In this document: positions 1-11,107 of the stretch, piece after piece | How positions within the stretch are numbered: the stretch's first letter is position 1 | Layout: the number at the start of each line of letters is the position of its first letter | Assembly (NCBI RefSeq): GCF_003073045.1 | Contig: NC_037593.1 | Location: 1,169,525 to 1,233,524, forward strand | Reading direction: 5' to 3' | DNA length: 64,000 nucleotides | Origin: Pomacea canaliculata | Lineage: Eukaryota > Mollusca > Gastropoda > Architaenioglossa > Ampullariidae | Translations under genes and position numbers: made by a program | The notes under the pieces: generated by a model | Database searches by the model: none | Seen by the model: the letters and a program-made list of their open reading frames with translations, nothing else | Told to the model about the DNA's origin: nothing

Positions 1-775
1 TCTAACTGTGCATGAGCTTGAAGGGTGAGCTCCCCTCACGCCATTATTCCGGCGGGATACCCGAGTTGTGACAAGCACTCTGAGACAACGTGAGTTGGCA
101 CAAACGTAGTTGAAGACAACTCTCAGTGCGCATGACGGAACTGGGACGGCAGGACAGGAGCTGTCTACTCAAATAATTATTTCGGTTTTGATCATTTATT
201 AACTGGTTAGTTAAAGGGCTAGAGGGAGGGTAGGGACAGTCTTCGCGTTCCCTGTGATGTTTAGGGTTAATTAACCTCACGCCTCCATTCCTCCATCTTT
301 ATAATGGCCGACGAAGCACATTCTTTCCAATTCTTGAAAACACCTTTTGTTTGTTTATTTATTTTTACCTTACTCTCATTTGTCGAGACGGTTTGATTGT
401 GAGCATCCCGACACTGCTTCATTTCCTGGAGGCAAGGTCGTGCCTACGTGAGCAAGCACGTGGTGCGCCTGGTGCGCGTGGTGCACGTGCTGGGGGGACC
501 AGGCGGTGAACGGTGCACGTGCTGACCCTGGGTGTGACATGACCCCGACATGATGACCCCCGCTCATGGCACGTTGATGACTCTTTGGTTGCTGTGGGAG
601 AGGGATGTTTACTACGGGTGCACGGCGGTTGGTAGCGTGTTGCGGGTGGACAGTAAACAAGGGTTAAAAGCAGGGAGTCCCCTCCCACGTGATCCAACGT
701 CTACTGCTAACTCCAACACTCCGGTGGGCGGAGTGAATCCCCCTCCCTACCCTCTCACCCCTATGTTTTGTTGAC

Positions 776-940
776 TTACGTCACCCACCCTACACTATTA
801 ACCCCTGGCTGACTACGTGACGCAGTCGATATCCTTAACCCTTACAGTGCTGTTGGTTTATTACCTACCCACCCGCTTGACTGAATACGTCACCGACCTC
901 TGCCGTTAACCCTAACTTGTGTTAGTTGCTGTCTACGTCA
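776..940. repeat. Degenerate array of CRE-like TACGTCA plus TTAACCC motifs
   Basis: TACGTCA or a one-base variant occurs at 777-783, 814-820, 886-892 and 934-940. TTAACCC follows the first three at 798-804, 835-841 and 906-912, a motif-to-motif offset of 20 to 22 bases each time. The intervening sequence is diverged. This could be an old tandem repeat, or a cluster of CREB/ATF-type sites upstream of the gene that starts at 1992. Function is inference. Confidence 0.45.
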
Positions 941-1345
941 TTAGTCAGACTAGTCTGCTGGCTGAGTGCAGCAGGCAGTGGCAGCCTTGTACCCGGGGTG
1001 TTATGACGGGTGTCAACATCATCAATCCACTGCCCCGATGATCTGCTCGCCAGTCGGTGGCCAGCCATGATGTTTCCCTCGTGTTCCGGGGTGGGGTGGG
1101 GGGTGGCATGGGAGGAGGGTGACGCACGTAAAGAGAAGTCGAGCACGAGGAGTTCCAGTTCATTACTTTCCGCGCGTGTTCAATCGGCCATGGCGTCCGA
1201 CTTTCTTGTTGGCGGCGAGCGAGGTGTAGTGACGGTGGTGGCAACACCAATCGATGGCCGCCATCTTCTGTCGGGGCTCGGCTTGCCACAACGCGTGCAG
1301 CAGCTCTGGGTGGGCAGTCGCACCTACACCTGCACGGTGAATGAG

Positions 1346-1397
1346 CGGGTGGATATAGTGGGTGGATATAGTGGGTGGATATAGTGGGTGGATGTAG
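1346..1397. repeat. 13-bp tandem repeat, about four copies
   Basis: The unit GGGTGGATATAGT is repeated with almost no divergence, and the last copy reads GGATGTAG. It is a short, young-looking minisatellite. Confidence 0.85.
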
Positions 1398-1660
1398 CAG
1401 GCTCATTGACACGCGTCAGTCTTTACTCCTTACACGCCGACTTTTCTCCTCCTTCTCTCTCTCTCTGTAGGCTGACATTTTCTTCTTTCGTAAGACATCA
1501 CTGCATTGTCTTCCCCCATCTTACCTTACAGGTGTGTCACTCTAGTGTTGTTTGCTTTTCACACCCTGGATTCAAGCGCAAGCAAGATATTGTGTACAGT
1601 TGTACCTTGAACTACTCACTGATGTCGACTAACGTTGAGTTGAGTGAGATGGTGAGTAGG

Positions 1661-1694
1661 ACTCACACTCACACTCACACTCACACTCACACCC
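1661..1694. repeat. (ACTCAC)n microsatellite
   Basis: A hexamer microsatellite of about five and a half perfect ACTCAC units. It explains the repetitive His-Thr-like peptide in overlapping frames. Confidence 0.9.
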
Positions 1695-1991
1695 AGACCT
1701 GAGTAAACAATATTTTTCTGTTTTTGTTTTCCTTTGATTGTGGTGCCCGGTGCTTTTTAAGCCCGTGTCTCCGATAGGTTAGGACAGAGGGGTTGGGGTG
1801 CATTAGTTCAGACGGCAATAATATCGTGTACGACAGACAGTACAGTCACGTGACATAAAGCACGCGCCGCTTTCTCGCAGACAATGACAATGGAATCCAT
1901 AAAGCCGCCCTGTTGAACTAAAAATAGCTCCACCCGACCCAGTGCCAGACCGTTGTTTTTTGAATGTTGCAGGCGCCAAGCCTCGCTGACC

Positions 1992-4900
1992 ATGACGACA
2001 GCGACGTCGTCCCTCCACTACCTGCTGCCGGCCTGCCTGTGTCTCTTGGTGCATGCTACTGCGCATGCGTGCACCTTCCCGGACTTCCTGCAGCTTGGCG
2101 ACGACGGCGAGCCGTGGTACTCGCACGTGCGCTATGACGGCTCGCGACAGTACGCCTACTATGTACGTCACAACGCGCTGGAGATCCGTCACATGACGTC
2201 ATCAGACCCCGCCCTTCACTGGGCATGCGCAGCCGACTTCCGCGGCACGTTTTTGCTGAAGCGGACGGACGAGGACACGGAAGACGAGTACAGCGCATGC
2301 GTGAGGTTCGTGCGCCGCGGCCAGGGCGTGGTGCAGATGCTGTGGACGCCGGAAGCCAGAAATGAAGAGTGGGAGGCGTGCGACGACAAGGACCTGGTGC
2401 CAGACCCATGGCTTCTCGTCTCCTTCCAGCGCGTGATGCGAGACTACGCGCCAAGCCCCTTCAGCGGCGGCTACAGCATGCGCATCACCGACTCCGACTC
2501 CGGCGAAAACGCCTGCAACTACATCCACCGGCCCATGAAGCTGGAGAGCGACTGTTTGGGGGGAGAGGGCATCCTCTTCGATTTCATCGCGCAAAACTGC
2601 CTCCCCACCGCTGACATGGCGGTCAAGCAGCGCACCCTGACGGTGGCCACCTGGTCGCAAGGGGGAGACGACTTCGTGGTCCTGCGCCGCCCGGCCGATG
2701 TCGTGCTGTACTGCCTGCGGCTGCCCTCCGTCAGGGAGGATCACATGAACGTCTTCCTGTTCCGCGACCTGGCCTGCCTGCCCCACGCCGAGTCCCTGCT
2801 GCTGGGCCCCGCCACCCGGCCCCGCGACGTCAAGTACCTGGTGCTGCACCTGCAGAAATACCTGGCCACCAGTCTGTGCGACGACGAGTACCCGCAGTGC
2901 TCAGCTGTGGCCTGTGACGGGGTCCTCAGACACGAGTGTCAGAAGTCCTGCAAGGTGTGTGACCCCAAGAAGCCCCCAGTCACCTGCTCCTTCCCCCGGC
3001 GACTGCGAGGCTCGTGGCTTCAGGTGAGACAGCGTGTCTGTAGTGTGCGTGTGAGTGTGTGAGATTACTGGGCATGCATACTGTGTGTGTACGCGTCTGT
3101 GAGTGTGTGAGATGACTGGGCATGCATACTCTGTGTGTGTGAGTGTGTGAGATGACTGGGTATGCATACTGTGTGTGTACGCGTCTGTGAGTGTGTGAGA
3201 TGACTGGGCATGCATACTCTGTGTGTGTGAGTGTGTGAGTGTGTGAGATGACTGAGCATGCATACTGTGTGTGTGTGTGTGTGTGAGGGTGTGAGATGAC
3301 TGAGCATGCATACTGTGTGTGTGTGTGTGTGAGTGTGTGAGATGACTGAGCATGCATACTGTGTGTGTGTGAGTGTGTGAGATGACTGAGCATGCATGTG
3401 TGTGTACGCGTCTGTCAGTGTGTCAGACGACAGATCATGCATACTGTGTGTATATGTGCGTGTGTGTGTGTGTGTTGGTGGTCTGCATGTGTGTGCGTGC
3501 TTACGTGACTGTGTGTTGGGCTGGCTGTGTGTATGTGCGCTTGTTTACCTCTGTGTCTTGATGTGTGGCTGGTTCACTGGATGTCTGTCTTCTCTGTGTG
3601 TTGTTACATGTAGAAAATGTGTCTGTGTGCTTAGCTGCGCGCTTGCCTTTCACTTTCGTGTGTGTGCGTGTGTGTTTGTACATTTCTGTGTGTATCTGTA
3701 TTTTGTGTGTGTGAATGTCTCTGTGTTTGTGTGCATGTATGTCTGTGCGTCTCTGTCTTATCTCAGTGCGAGTGTGTGTGTGTGTCGAGCTGTGCTTTTC
3801 CTCCTGACTTCTCTCCCCTGCTCAAGATAATCGCATGCGATGGTCTCCCCGCAGTGTTCGTCCTCCATTTCTTGTGCGCCTGATCGGCTTCTGATCCATT
3901 TCCTTCCCATTTCGTTTCCATTTGGCTCAGACTGATGTGGACGGATACCATCACGTCAACATCTCGGAGTCGGACTTGTCCATCGGGGCGGTGGGCAGCT
4001 TCCGGTGCGTGCTCTTCCCCGACAGCCCCGCCCGCAAAAACCGCCTCTACACCACTCTGTCCACCTTCTCCAACGGCTGCCGCCCCCGCTACACCTGCCT
4101 CAAGTTCAAAAGGTTAGGTCCGTCTGCCCTCCGCTACACTCTCAGCCGCAGCGTCGTGTGGTCCGACCTGGACTCCAGCTTCGGTGACGTCATCTGCTCT
4201 GATTCGCAGTTCGTGCCTGACCCGGAACCCATCGGTGACCTGTACAGGTGATCATTCCTCCTTCTCACGATGTCTGGCTTTGGTGGTTGGTGTGTGTGTG
4301 TGAGGTCAACCTCGAGGTTGACACGATGGCTGACTTATTGCTCTTGTCTTTATGTCTTCTTGTCTTCTTGTCTTCTTCTCTTCTTGTCGTCTTGTCTTTA
4401 TGCTAGAGACTGTCTGTGTGTGTGTTTGTTCCCGTGACGTGTCAACACGTGTCCCACCCGTGAGTCACACCCCTTGTGTCCTTGTGTCCGTGCAGGTCTC
4501 AGGAGGACGGGGGCAAGCCCATCATCAGCCTCCAGCCCGCCCCCGAGCGCGTGCCGTGCAACCTGCACTCCTCCTTCAGCATCGCCACCACCTTCCCCAA
4601 CGGCTCCCTGTGCCACGGCAGCCTCTTCGAGCACTGTGAGGACAGCAGCCGCCTGAGAATCGAGTTCCACGCCGACTGCGGTCAGCTGGTCAGCGCGGAC
4701 ACGCATCCCTTCACGTCGCCGCACGGGGGCGCCACCCGCCCAGTCCACGCCGACTTCTCGTGTCTCGCGCGGTACGAGGGTCACTCGTGGGAGAACCTGC
4801 TGCTGCTGCAGAACGACGCCGACGCACGCGATGCTCGCTGCCTGGTGACGTCACAGCAGGACGTGTCGGAGGCCGTGGTGGTGGTGGCGGGGCAGTGCGA

Positions 4901-5333
4901 CAAGAACAGCTGGAACTATGCACGTGCGGGGCTGCGGGCCCCCCTCCTAGCACTGCGCCTGCGCCCGGACGAGTTTCCCTGCAAGTACCTGCCGCCTCCT
5001 CCTTCCCCCGCCACCCCACCCTCCCACCCGCTGCCAGAGGGCGCTTCGGGTGTGATGACGTCACAGACTCGCCGACCCTCGGAGGCCGGCGGCTTCACCA
5101 CCGCCTTCGTCTTCAGTCTCACGCTGTCGCCGTCGCAGGGGGATCCCCAGCAGCGCCTCTCTGCCCCCTACCAGGAGTCGCACGACGGGGAGAAAACCGC
5201 GTTAGCTCACAGACCCGAGTTATCTGCCGAGGGAAATGAAGCCAGAGCTGCGAGTGCCACGTCCTCCACGCTGCGGGCTGCGGCTGCCTGCCTTCTGGTG
5301 TCGGTGGCCGTGTGTTATTGGATAGCCAGGTGA
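1992..5333 (+). CDS. Secreted, probably GPI-anchored Cys-rich protein (DUF7042-7045-like)
   Basis: Three coding exons, 1992-3023, 3931-4247 and 4496-5333, join in phase (0, then 2) to a protein of about 728 aa. Donors are CAG|GTGAG and CAG|GTGAT; both acceptors end in CAG. The chosen Met (ACCATGA context) begins a signal peptide with the hydrophobic run LLPACLCLLVHATAHA. The mature part is rich in Cys and opens with CTFPDFL. A second, similar opening, CSFPRRLRGSWLQ, spans the exon 1/2 junction near residue 336, so the ectodomain appears internally duplicated. The C terminus ends in a short hydrophobic stretch (AAAACLLVSVAVCYWIAR) with almost no tail, as expected for a GPI signal or a single membrane anchor. 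From memory, the layout matches uncharacterised invertebrate proteins given DUF7042-DUF7045 domains; function is unknown. Codon use is strongly GC-rich at third positions, unlike the genes further right. A possible poly(A) signal, AATAAA, lies at 6413. Confidence 0.85.
3040..3445. repeat. Intronic minisatellite with (TG)n and GCATGCAT cores
   Basis: Intron 1 of the Cys-rich gene carries about nine copies of a unit of roughly 40 to 60 bases. Each has GAGATGACTG followed by GCATGCAT or TATGCAT, separated by variable (TG)n and TACGCGTCTG. Copies differ mainly in the length of the TG runs. The rest of the intron to about 3780 is TG-rich simple sequence with no other feature. Confidence 0.85.
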
Positions 5334-7887
5334 TAGACTATGCAGGCACTGAGAGGGGAGGCAAACACCTAGGGTTCCGGTGGGAGGTGTGAACTGTACT
5401 TACTGTTGTTTCTGAATATTCATGCAACGGTTGCCAGGACGACACTTGATGCACACCAGAGATGACTGAAGGATGAAGGGCGAGGGGCGGGGCTGGGGTG
5501 GGGAGAGGGCATGCAGACTGTGCGGTTGCTAGAGGAACATGACCTTTGGCTACCAAGTCCGGATGCTTGACACCCGGATATGTCCTCAGAATCAAATAAG
5601 CGGGTGGGACCCCGCTGACGCAGTTGCACCACACAGCGAGGAGCAGTTCCGGTGTCAAGACTTTAGTGAACTTAGCGACTCGGCGACACCTGAGGCTGAT
5701 GTTGAAGTCGATGGTGCTGTCGATGAGCTCAGCAAACCTCTCGTGTCGTCATCAAGCTGGAGTAACACAAGGGAGATAAACGAGGTGGCACAGTCCCACC
5801 TCAGGGCTCGCTATGCGACATCCAGTTAGAGTGCTGTCCCTTGATAAGGATGATGTCGATGACATACCAACGAGAGACTTTTCGCTCTCTTACTGTTCTG
5901 CTGCCTGTGGTCTGCAGGCAGGGGCGCTTAATTCAGAAAACAAAGGGAGAGAAGCTTGTTTATTGCCAGAGACTGAGTAGACATCAACCACATGTAGCTA
6001 GTCTTTGTAGTCTGTAGACAGCAACATTACACAGTAGACAGTAACATTACACTGTAGTCTGTAGACAGCAACATTACTCTGTAGTCTGTGGACATCAACA
6101 TCACAGTAATCTGTAGACAGCAACGTTACACTGTAGTCTGTAGACAGCAACATTACACTGTTGTCTGTAGACAGCAACATACACAAAATCACATGCCAGG
6201 GTTAGTTTGTCAACAAAAACAGGAGAGACACTGGAGTGTAGACAACATTTGGTACGACATGCCACTTTGCTGGTCAGAGTAGATGAGCTTTTAGAACATC
6301 TGGCAATGACATATAGACAGTGTAGACAGCTGACAACAATATGTAGACAGTGTAGGTAGCTGACAATGATGTAGACAGTGTAGACAGAACGAGGACTATG
6401 TTGGTAGGTATAAATAAAGTGATCACAACATGTTTTTTAGGATGGACTGAGGGTGAAAAAAAAAAACCCAAGGCCGGGTTACAGAGGTCGACAGTTGTGA
6501 ATGAAGACGATGCTTTCGTCGATGACATCGCTTGTGTTGATGTGGTCTCCCTCTCTCCCTTCACTTCGTCACTCCAGTGTTTCTAGATGTTTCTACAGAA
6601 GCTGTGGACTAGACGGCGCTTGTTTGTGACATGTCACACGACCCTCGTGTCGCTAAACTGTGTCACGACTGTCCGAGTCTTTGCCGTCTCCTGACATGGA
6701 AGTTAAGTGTCTTGTTGTGACACACGACACACTGTGTCATGACATGAACTTCACCTTTTTCTAGGACTGCAGTGCTATGTGTTAGTGCGGTAGTCGTGTT
6801 ACCCGTGTACATGATGGACTGTTGCTGACCTTTCACACAACAAATAGCTTTCCCCACCCCAGCCGTTCTCCTCCCCTCCCACACTTATTATTTTTATTTA
6901 TTTATTTTATTTATTTATTTTATTTTTTGACACTAAAAGATACTTTTGCGGCTTCGTCAAATCCGACGCAGCTTACAAAAACTAAACTTTTCAAGGACCG
7001 CACGACAAGCACTTCCCACAATCCTTCAGCAGTTCTGTGTTGAAAGCACGTGACCGGTGGCCTCATTACCTATCTCACCTGTGTGAAGTGCTAGGTGGCG
7101 CCCTCATGTCGCTCTCCTGACGTGGAAACCGTGGTCAGTACATCAGCTGTTATTCCCTCCCTGCTTGTGGTCACAGGTCTGGCTGTCTCCACAGGTGAGG
7201 TGACCAGGTGTCTGTAGCGATGCTTGTCTCGTGCCACTCACCCTGTGGATGACATTAGCCTTGTCATCGCCGCTGTCATCGTCATCGCCGCTCTTGTAGT
7301 GTTTGGTAGCACTTTCTCGGGTGTTTCTACAGTGTTGGTAGTGTTGGTAGTTACTGGTGTAGTGCTGTCTCTGTAGTGTTGACAGCTGTTGTAGTGTAGA
7401 GCTGTTGTTGTGACGATGCTACCTGTTCCTGTAGTGATGACAGTTGTTGCTGCAGTGCTGTTGTAGTGCGATGACAGTCGATGACAGTCAACGACTGCTG
7501 CTGCCTGTGACAATGTCTCCGCTGGCACCGCGTCTTTCATCTCTATGCACGTGTACCCTGACCCTACCCGAGCTTTAAGCTGTTTCCTGCTGCTGGACAA
7601 ATCAAGACGAGAACTTTTGGTTGCGAGGGTCATAGGGAGTCGTACATCATCCACATCTGTACACGTCACTGATAACTGATAACAAGGATGGGAACACGTG
7701 ACATTGGAAAATGCAAAGCAAGAAGTGATGGCTGGCGCACACATACACACACACGCACACACAGATGGTAACAAATGCAACTTGCACATGGCAAAACATG
7801 AAGTAGCGAACATGACAGGATGATGCCCTGTAATACACCTAGCACGAAACACTACACACATGGAAGGACGAGAACCTTGTAACGCAG
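5334..7887. other. 3' flank of the Cys-rich gene, no clear gene
   Basis: This probably contains the 3'UTR of the preceding gene, with AATAAA at 6413-6418 as the first good poly(A) signal. An open frame at 5539-5829 shows no family resemblance. The stretch is full of the words TGTAG, GTAGACAG and TGACA, in part organised as the 27-bp repeat at 6003-6186 and a looser version at about 6305-6390. A (TTTA)n run lies near 6890-6925. I see no exon structure or RNA gene. Confidence 0.5.
6003..6186. repeat. 27-bp minisatellite, about seven copies
   Basis: The unit is TGTAGTCTGTAGACAGCAAC plus ATTACAC. Copies are imperfect and one is shortened to about 20 bases. GTAGACAG continues in degenerate form to about 6390. 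The vocabulary (GTAG, GACAG) resembles the 28-bp array 1.7 kb to the right. Confidence 0.85.
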
Positions 7888-9112
7888 GTAGTATCAAGTG
7901 ACAGCTGTAATGCGTGTAGTATCACGTGAGAGCTATAATACAGGTAGTATCACGTGACAGCTGTAATGCCTGTAGTATCAAGTGACAGCTGTAATGCATG
8001 TAGTATCAAGTGACAGCTGTAATACAGGTAGTATCACGTGACAGCTGTAATACAGGTAGTATCGTGTGACAGCTGTAATGCATGTAGTATCAAGTGACAG
8101 CTGTAATACAGGTAGTATCATGTGACAGCTGTAATACAGGTAGTATCATGTGACAGCTGTAATGCATGTAGTATCAAGTGACAGCTGTAATACAGGTAGT
8201 ATCATGTGACAGCTGTAATACAGGTAGTATCATGTGACAGCTGTAATACAGATAGTATCATGTGACAGCTGTAATACAGGTAGTATCGTGTGACAGCTGT
8301 AATACAGGTAGTATCATGTGACAGCTGTAATACAGATAGTATCATGTGACAGCTGTAATACAGGTAGTATCGTGTGACAGCTGTAATACAGGTAGTATCA
8401 TGTGACAGCTGTAATACAGATAGTATCACGTGACAGCTGTAATACAGGTAGTATCGTGTGACAGCTGTAATAAAGGTAGTGTCATGTGACAGCTGTAATA
8501 CAGGTAGTATCATGTGACAGCTGTAATGCATGTAGTATCAAGTGACAGCTGTAATACAGGTAGTATCATGTGACAGCTGTAATGCATGTAGTATCAAGTG
8601 ACAGCTGTAATACAGGTAGTATCACGTGACAGCTGTAATACAGGTAGTATCGTGTGACAGCTGTAATACAGGTAGTATCATGTGACAGCTGTAATACAGG
8701 TAGTATCACGTGACAGCTGTAATGCAGGTAGTATCACGTGACAGCTGTAATACAGGTAGTATCGTGTGACAGCTGTAATGCATGTAGTATCAAGTGACAG
8801 CTGTAATACAGGTAGTATCATGTGACAGCTGTAATGCAGGTAGTATCACGTGACAGCTGTAATACAGGTAGTATCATGTGACAGCTGTAATACAGGTAGT
8901 ATCATGTGACAGCTGTAATACAGGTAGTATCATGTGACAGCTGTAATGCATGTAGTATCAAGTGACAGCTGTAATACAGGTAGTATCACGTGACAGCTGT
9001 AATACAGGTAGTATCATGTGACAGCTGTAATACAGGTAGTATCATGTGACAGCTGTAATACAGGTAGTATCATGTGACAGCTGTAATGCCTGTAGTATCA
9101 AGTGACAGCTGT
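7888..9112. repeat. 28-bp minisatellite, 44 units in strict register
   Basis: Every unit begins GTAGTATC, then a variable triplet (AAG, ATG, ACG or GTG), then TGACAGCTGTAAT and a variable tail (ACAGG, GCATG, GCAGG, ACAGA, GCCTG). The first unit starts at 7888 and the last at 9092. The distance of 1204 equals 43 x 28 exactly, so there is no net indel over the array. Each unit holds a CAGCTG E-box, and those with ACG also hold CACGTG. Because 28 is not a multiple of 3, open frames seen on the minus strand recycle every 84 bases and are not genes. Confidence 0.97.
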
Positions 9113-11107
9113 GCACACTGGTGACGCCAATGATGACTGCACTGCGCTGTCAGAACTGTCATCACAACTTCCGCTCTGACGTCAGAGTGCGATCCCGGTG
9201 TGTGATGGCGACCACGTGTTTGTGCACGTGCTGACCAGTGCAGCTGTTTTCACACAGAACGAGTGTTGGGGGTGGGTGGCAGGGTGGCTGGGGGTAATGA
9301 GCACGTGAGTGAGTGTCTACACAGAGGTGATCATGGAGTGAGGCTACACTAGAGCTTCAGTATTTATTTAGCGAAGGTTGATGATTATTTACCTGTACAT
9401 ATGTTTATACAGTGATGATGTTGTGATTATTTGTCACCAGCCGTGTAGAGCTACTGATATCTGTATCGTCAGTCGTCTGTAGAGTAACGTAGGTCTCCTG
9501 TGCCAGTGACGTGCACACCACGAACTGTTGATGTCTCGATGTCACCAGACACTGGCCCTTGCTGTCACCAGCACTTCCTGTAGATCACGTGATGTCACCT
9601 GCATCCTGTCGTCACCTGGTGGCTGACCTAGTAGTCACGTGATGACTTGTCTCCTACCCCCGTGAGTTGTACAGTGGGTCGTCTACAGTGGTAGTCAAGT
9701 CTACTGAATCTAGACTGCATAGTTGACATTGTAGTGGAGACAGCGGCCATTGGTACAGTGAGCACGTGACTCAGGTAACACACCTGGTACAGGTGAAGTG
9801 TGCCAGTCAAGGCTGTGAGTTAAGAGACAGAACTGAGATGAGGATGGACTCTACAGGAGGATGACAAGAGCTGTAGAGCGGGGAGGGGACACTACTCACC
9901 GCAGTCCTCACCTGTATGGAGACACAGGTAGCGCCACGCAGGTCAACTAGGGCCAAGCACCCTACATGTCGCTGTGCCAAGTGTGTGGACATCTCCAGCT
10001 TTATTTCTTGTAATGTTATCGTGACAAGGACGTGGTGGACAGTCTCGATGGCTGTGCAGGTGACAATACTTTGTGACAACCTGTAGTGAGAAAGTTGTCA
10101 AGACTCGCTCGCTAACTTGTAGCTTCGCGGCCGTTAGTGTAGTCAACGAAATAAGCTCATGAGACTAGTGTTGTCGCCAGCCTTGTGTAGCAGGAGTTTG
10201 TGACTCGCTTGTGACACCTGTGATCCGTTGTTCTCATGTTGAGGTCGTGGTTCATTCGTGACCGTCGTCATTTTCACCTGTTCTCGGCGCATGTGGACAT
10301 GGGGACAACACTCAGCTGTCCTCAGAGCATGTTTACAGTTTACTCTGGTCTCGTCACACCTCCATGTCTTTGTTACCTGTTGAAATAGACCACAAAAATA
10401 AACTGACAACAAAATAATGTCTGGCTTGCGTTGTATGTTTGATTGTATTTCCCTGAACCTCACCACACACACACACACGAACACACATACACACACATAC
10501 ACACACATGCACACACACGTATGCACGCGCGCACGCACACACACACATGTATATATTTCCTTCAAGACATTGGGTGAGCTGTCGACAGTTTGCAAGTTGT
10601 CAACGAAATGTTGCGAGTAGGAGCTGGCAGGTGGGCAATGACCGTGAGTGATGCTATTGCCACTTCTGAAGCGTGTCCCTGCTTGATGATTACACACCTG
10701 AACAGTTCACAGGTGATTGAGCAGCGTGCTGGCGTCACGCATCAGTGGACACGCACTCATTGCACCTAATTAGTAAAGCGTTGATAAACATAATCAAGAC
10801 ACAGACCAACAGTAGCCACACCACGTGCAGTGTTCAGCAGTCAGCCAGTCCGTTACAAATACCTCCTCTACCACCTTTCCCTTTGCTGCACACAGAGTCG
10901 TGTTGTCAGATGCTTGTCATGCTCGTGCCTTAGTTCCACAGATCAGTCAGACAGAGTACGATGACAGTACAGGCAAGGTGAGCTGTCCTACCTCACTGTT
11001 ACTGAACAACCCTGACCACACGAGGTCTGTGTTTTCATCACACTAGACTATCGAGAGGAATAATGCGTAGAATAAACCATACAAGTATTCGTAGATAAAC
11101 AACGAAA
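9113..11107. other. Intergenic, GTCACGTGA-rich, no clear gene
   Basis: Words such as GTCACGTGA, TGATGTCACC and GTAGTGT recur irregularly, as if from older, decayed copies of the neighbouring minisatellites. There is a (CA)n-type microsatellite at 10464-10546. Open frames on the minus strand (for example 10143-10697) run through that microsatellite and show no protein family signature. I see no RNA gene. Confidence 0.45.
10464..10546. repeat. Interrupted (CA)n microsatellite
   Basis: Alternating CA with interruptions by GAA, TA, TG and CG units, including a short alternating CGCGCGCACGCA stretch. Confidence 0.9.

Larger units (their letters stand above)
1..1991. other. Upstream region of the Cys-rich secreted protein gene
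   Basis: No convincing protein gene is visible here. The stretch is CpG-containing and rich in CACGTG and TACGTCA words. It holds three short repeats, described separately (776-940, 1346-1397, 1661-1694). Several open frames exist on both strands, but they overlap each other and show no family resemblance, so I left them out. The sequence TTGCAG at about 1967-1972 could be the 3' splice site of a 5'UTR exon leading to the ATG at 1992. If so, the true promoter lies further upstream in this region. Confidence 0.5.

Noticed and set aside
1010-1384. Plus-strand frame of 124 aa upstream of the Cys-rich gene
   Set aside because: Ends inside a 13-bp tandem repeat, overlaps a longer antisense frame, and resembles nothing.
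2056-2849. Long minus-strand frames under exon 1 of the Cys-rich gene
   Set aside because: GC-rich third positions of the real plus-strand exon leave antisense frames open by chance.
2901-3442. Minus-strand His/Thr/Ser-rich frames over the gene 1 intron
   Set aside because: They are products of the TG-rich minisatellite and overlap a well supported exon and intron on the other strand.
8202-8531. Minus-strand open frame encoding a repeating YSCHMIL-type peptide
   Set aside because: It is the 28-bp minisatellite read through; the peptide repeats every 84 bases only because 28 x 3 recycles the frame.
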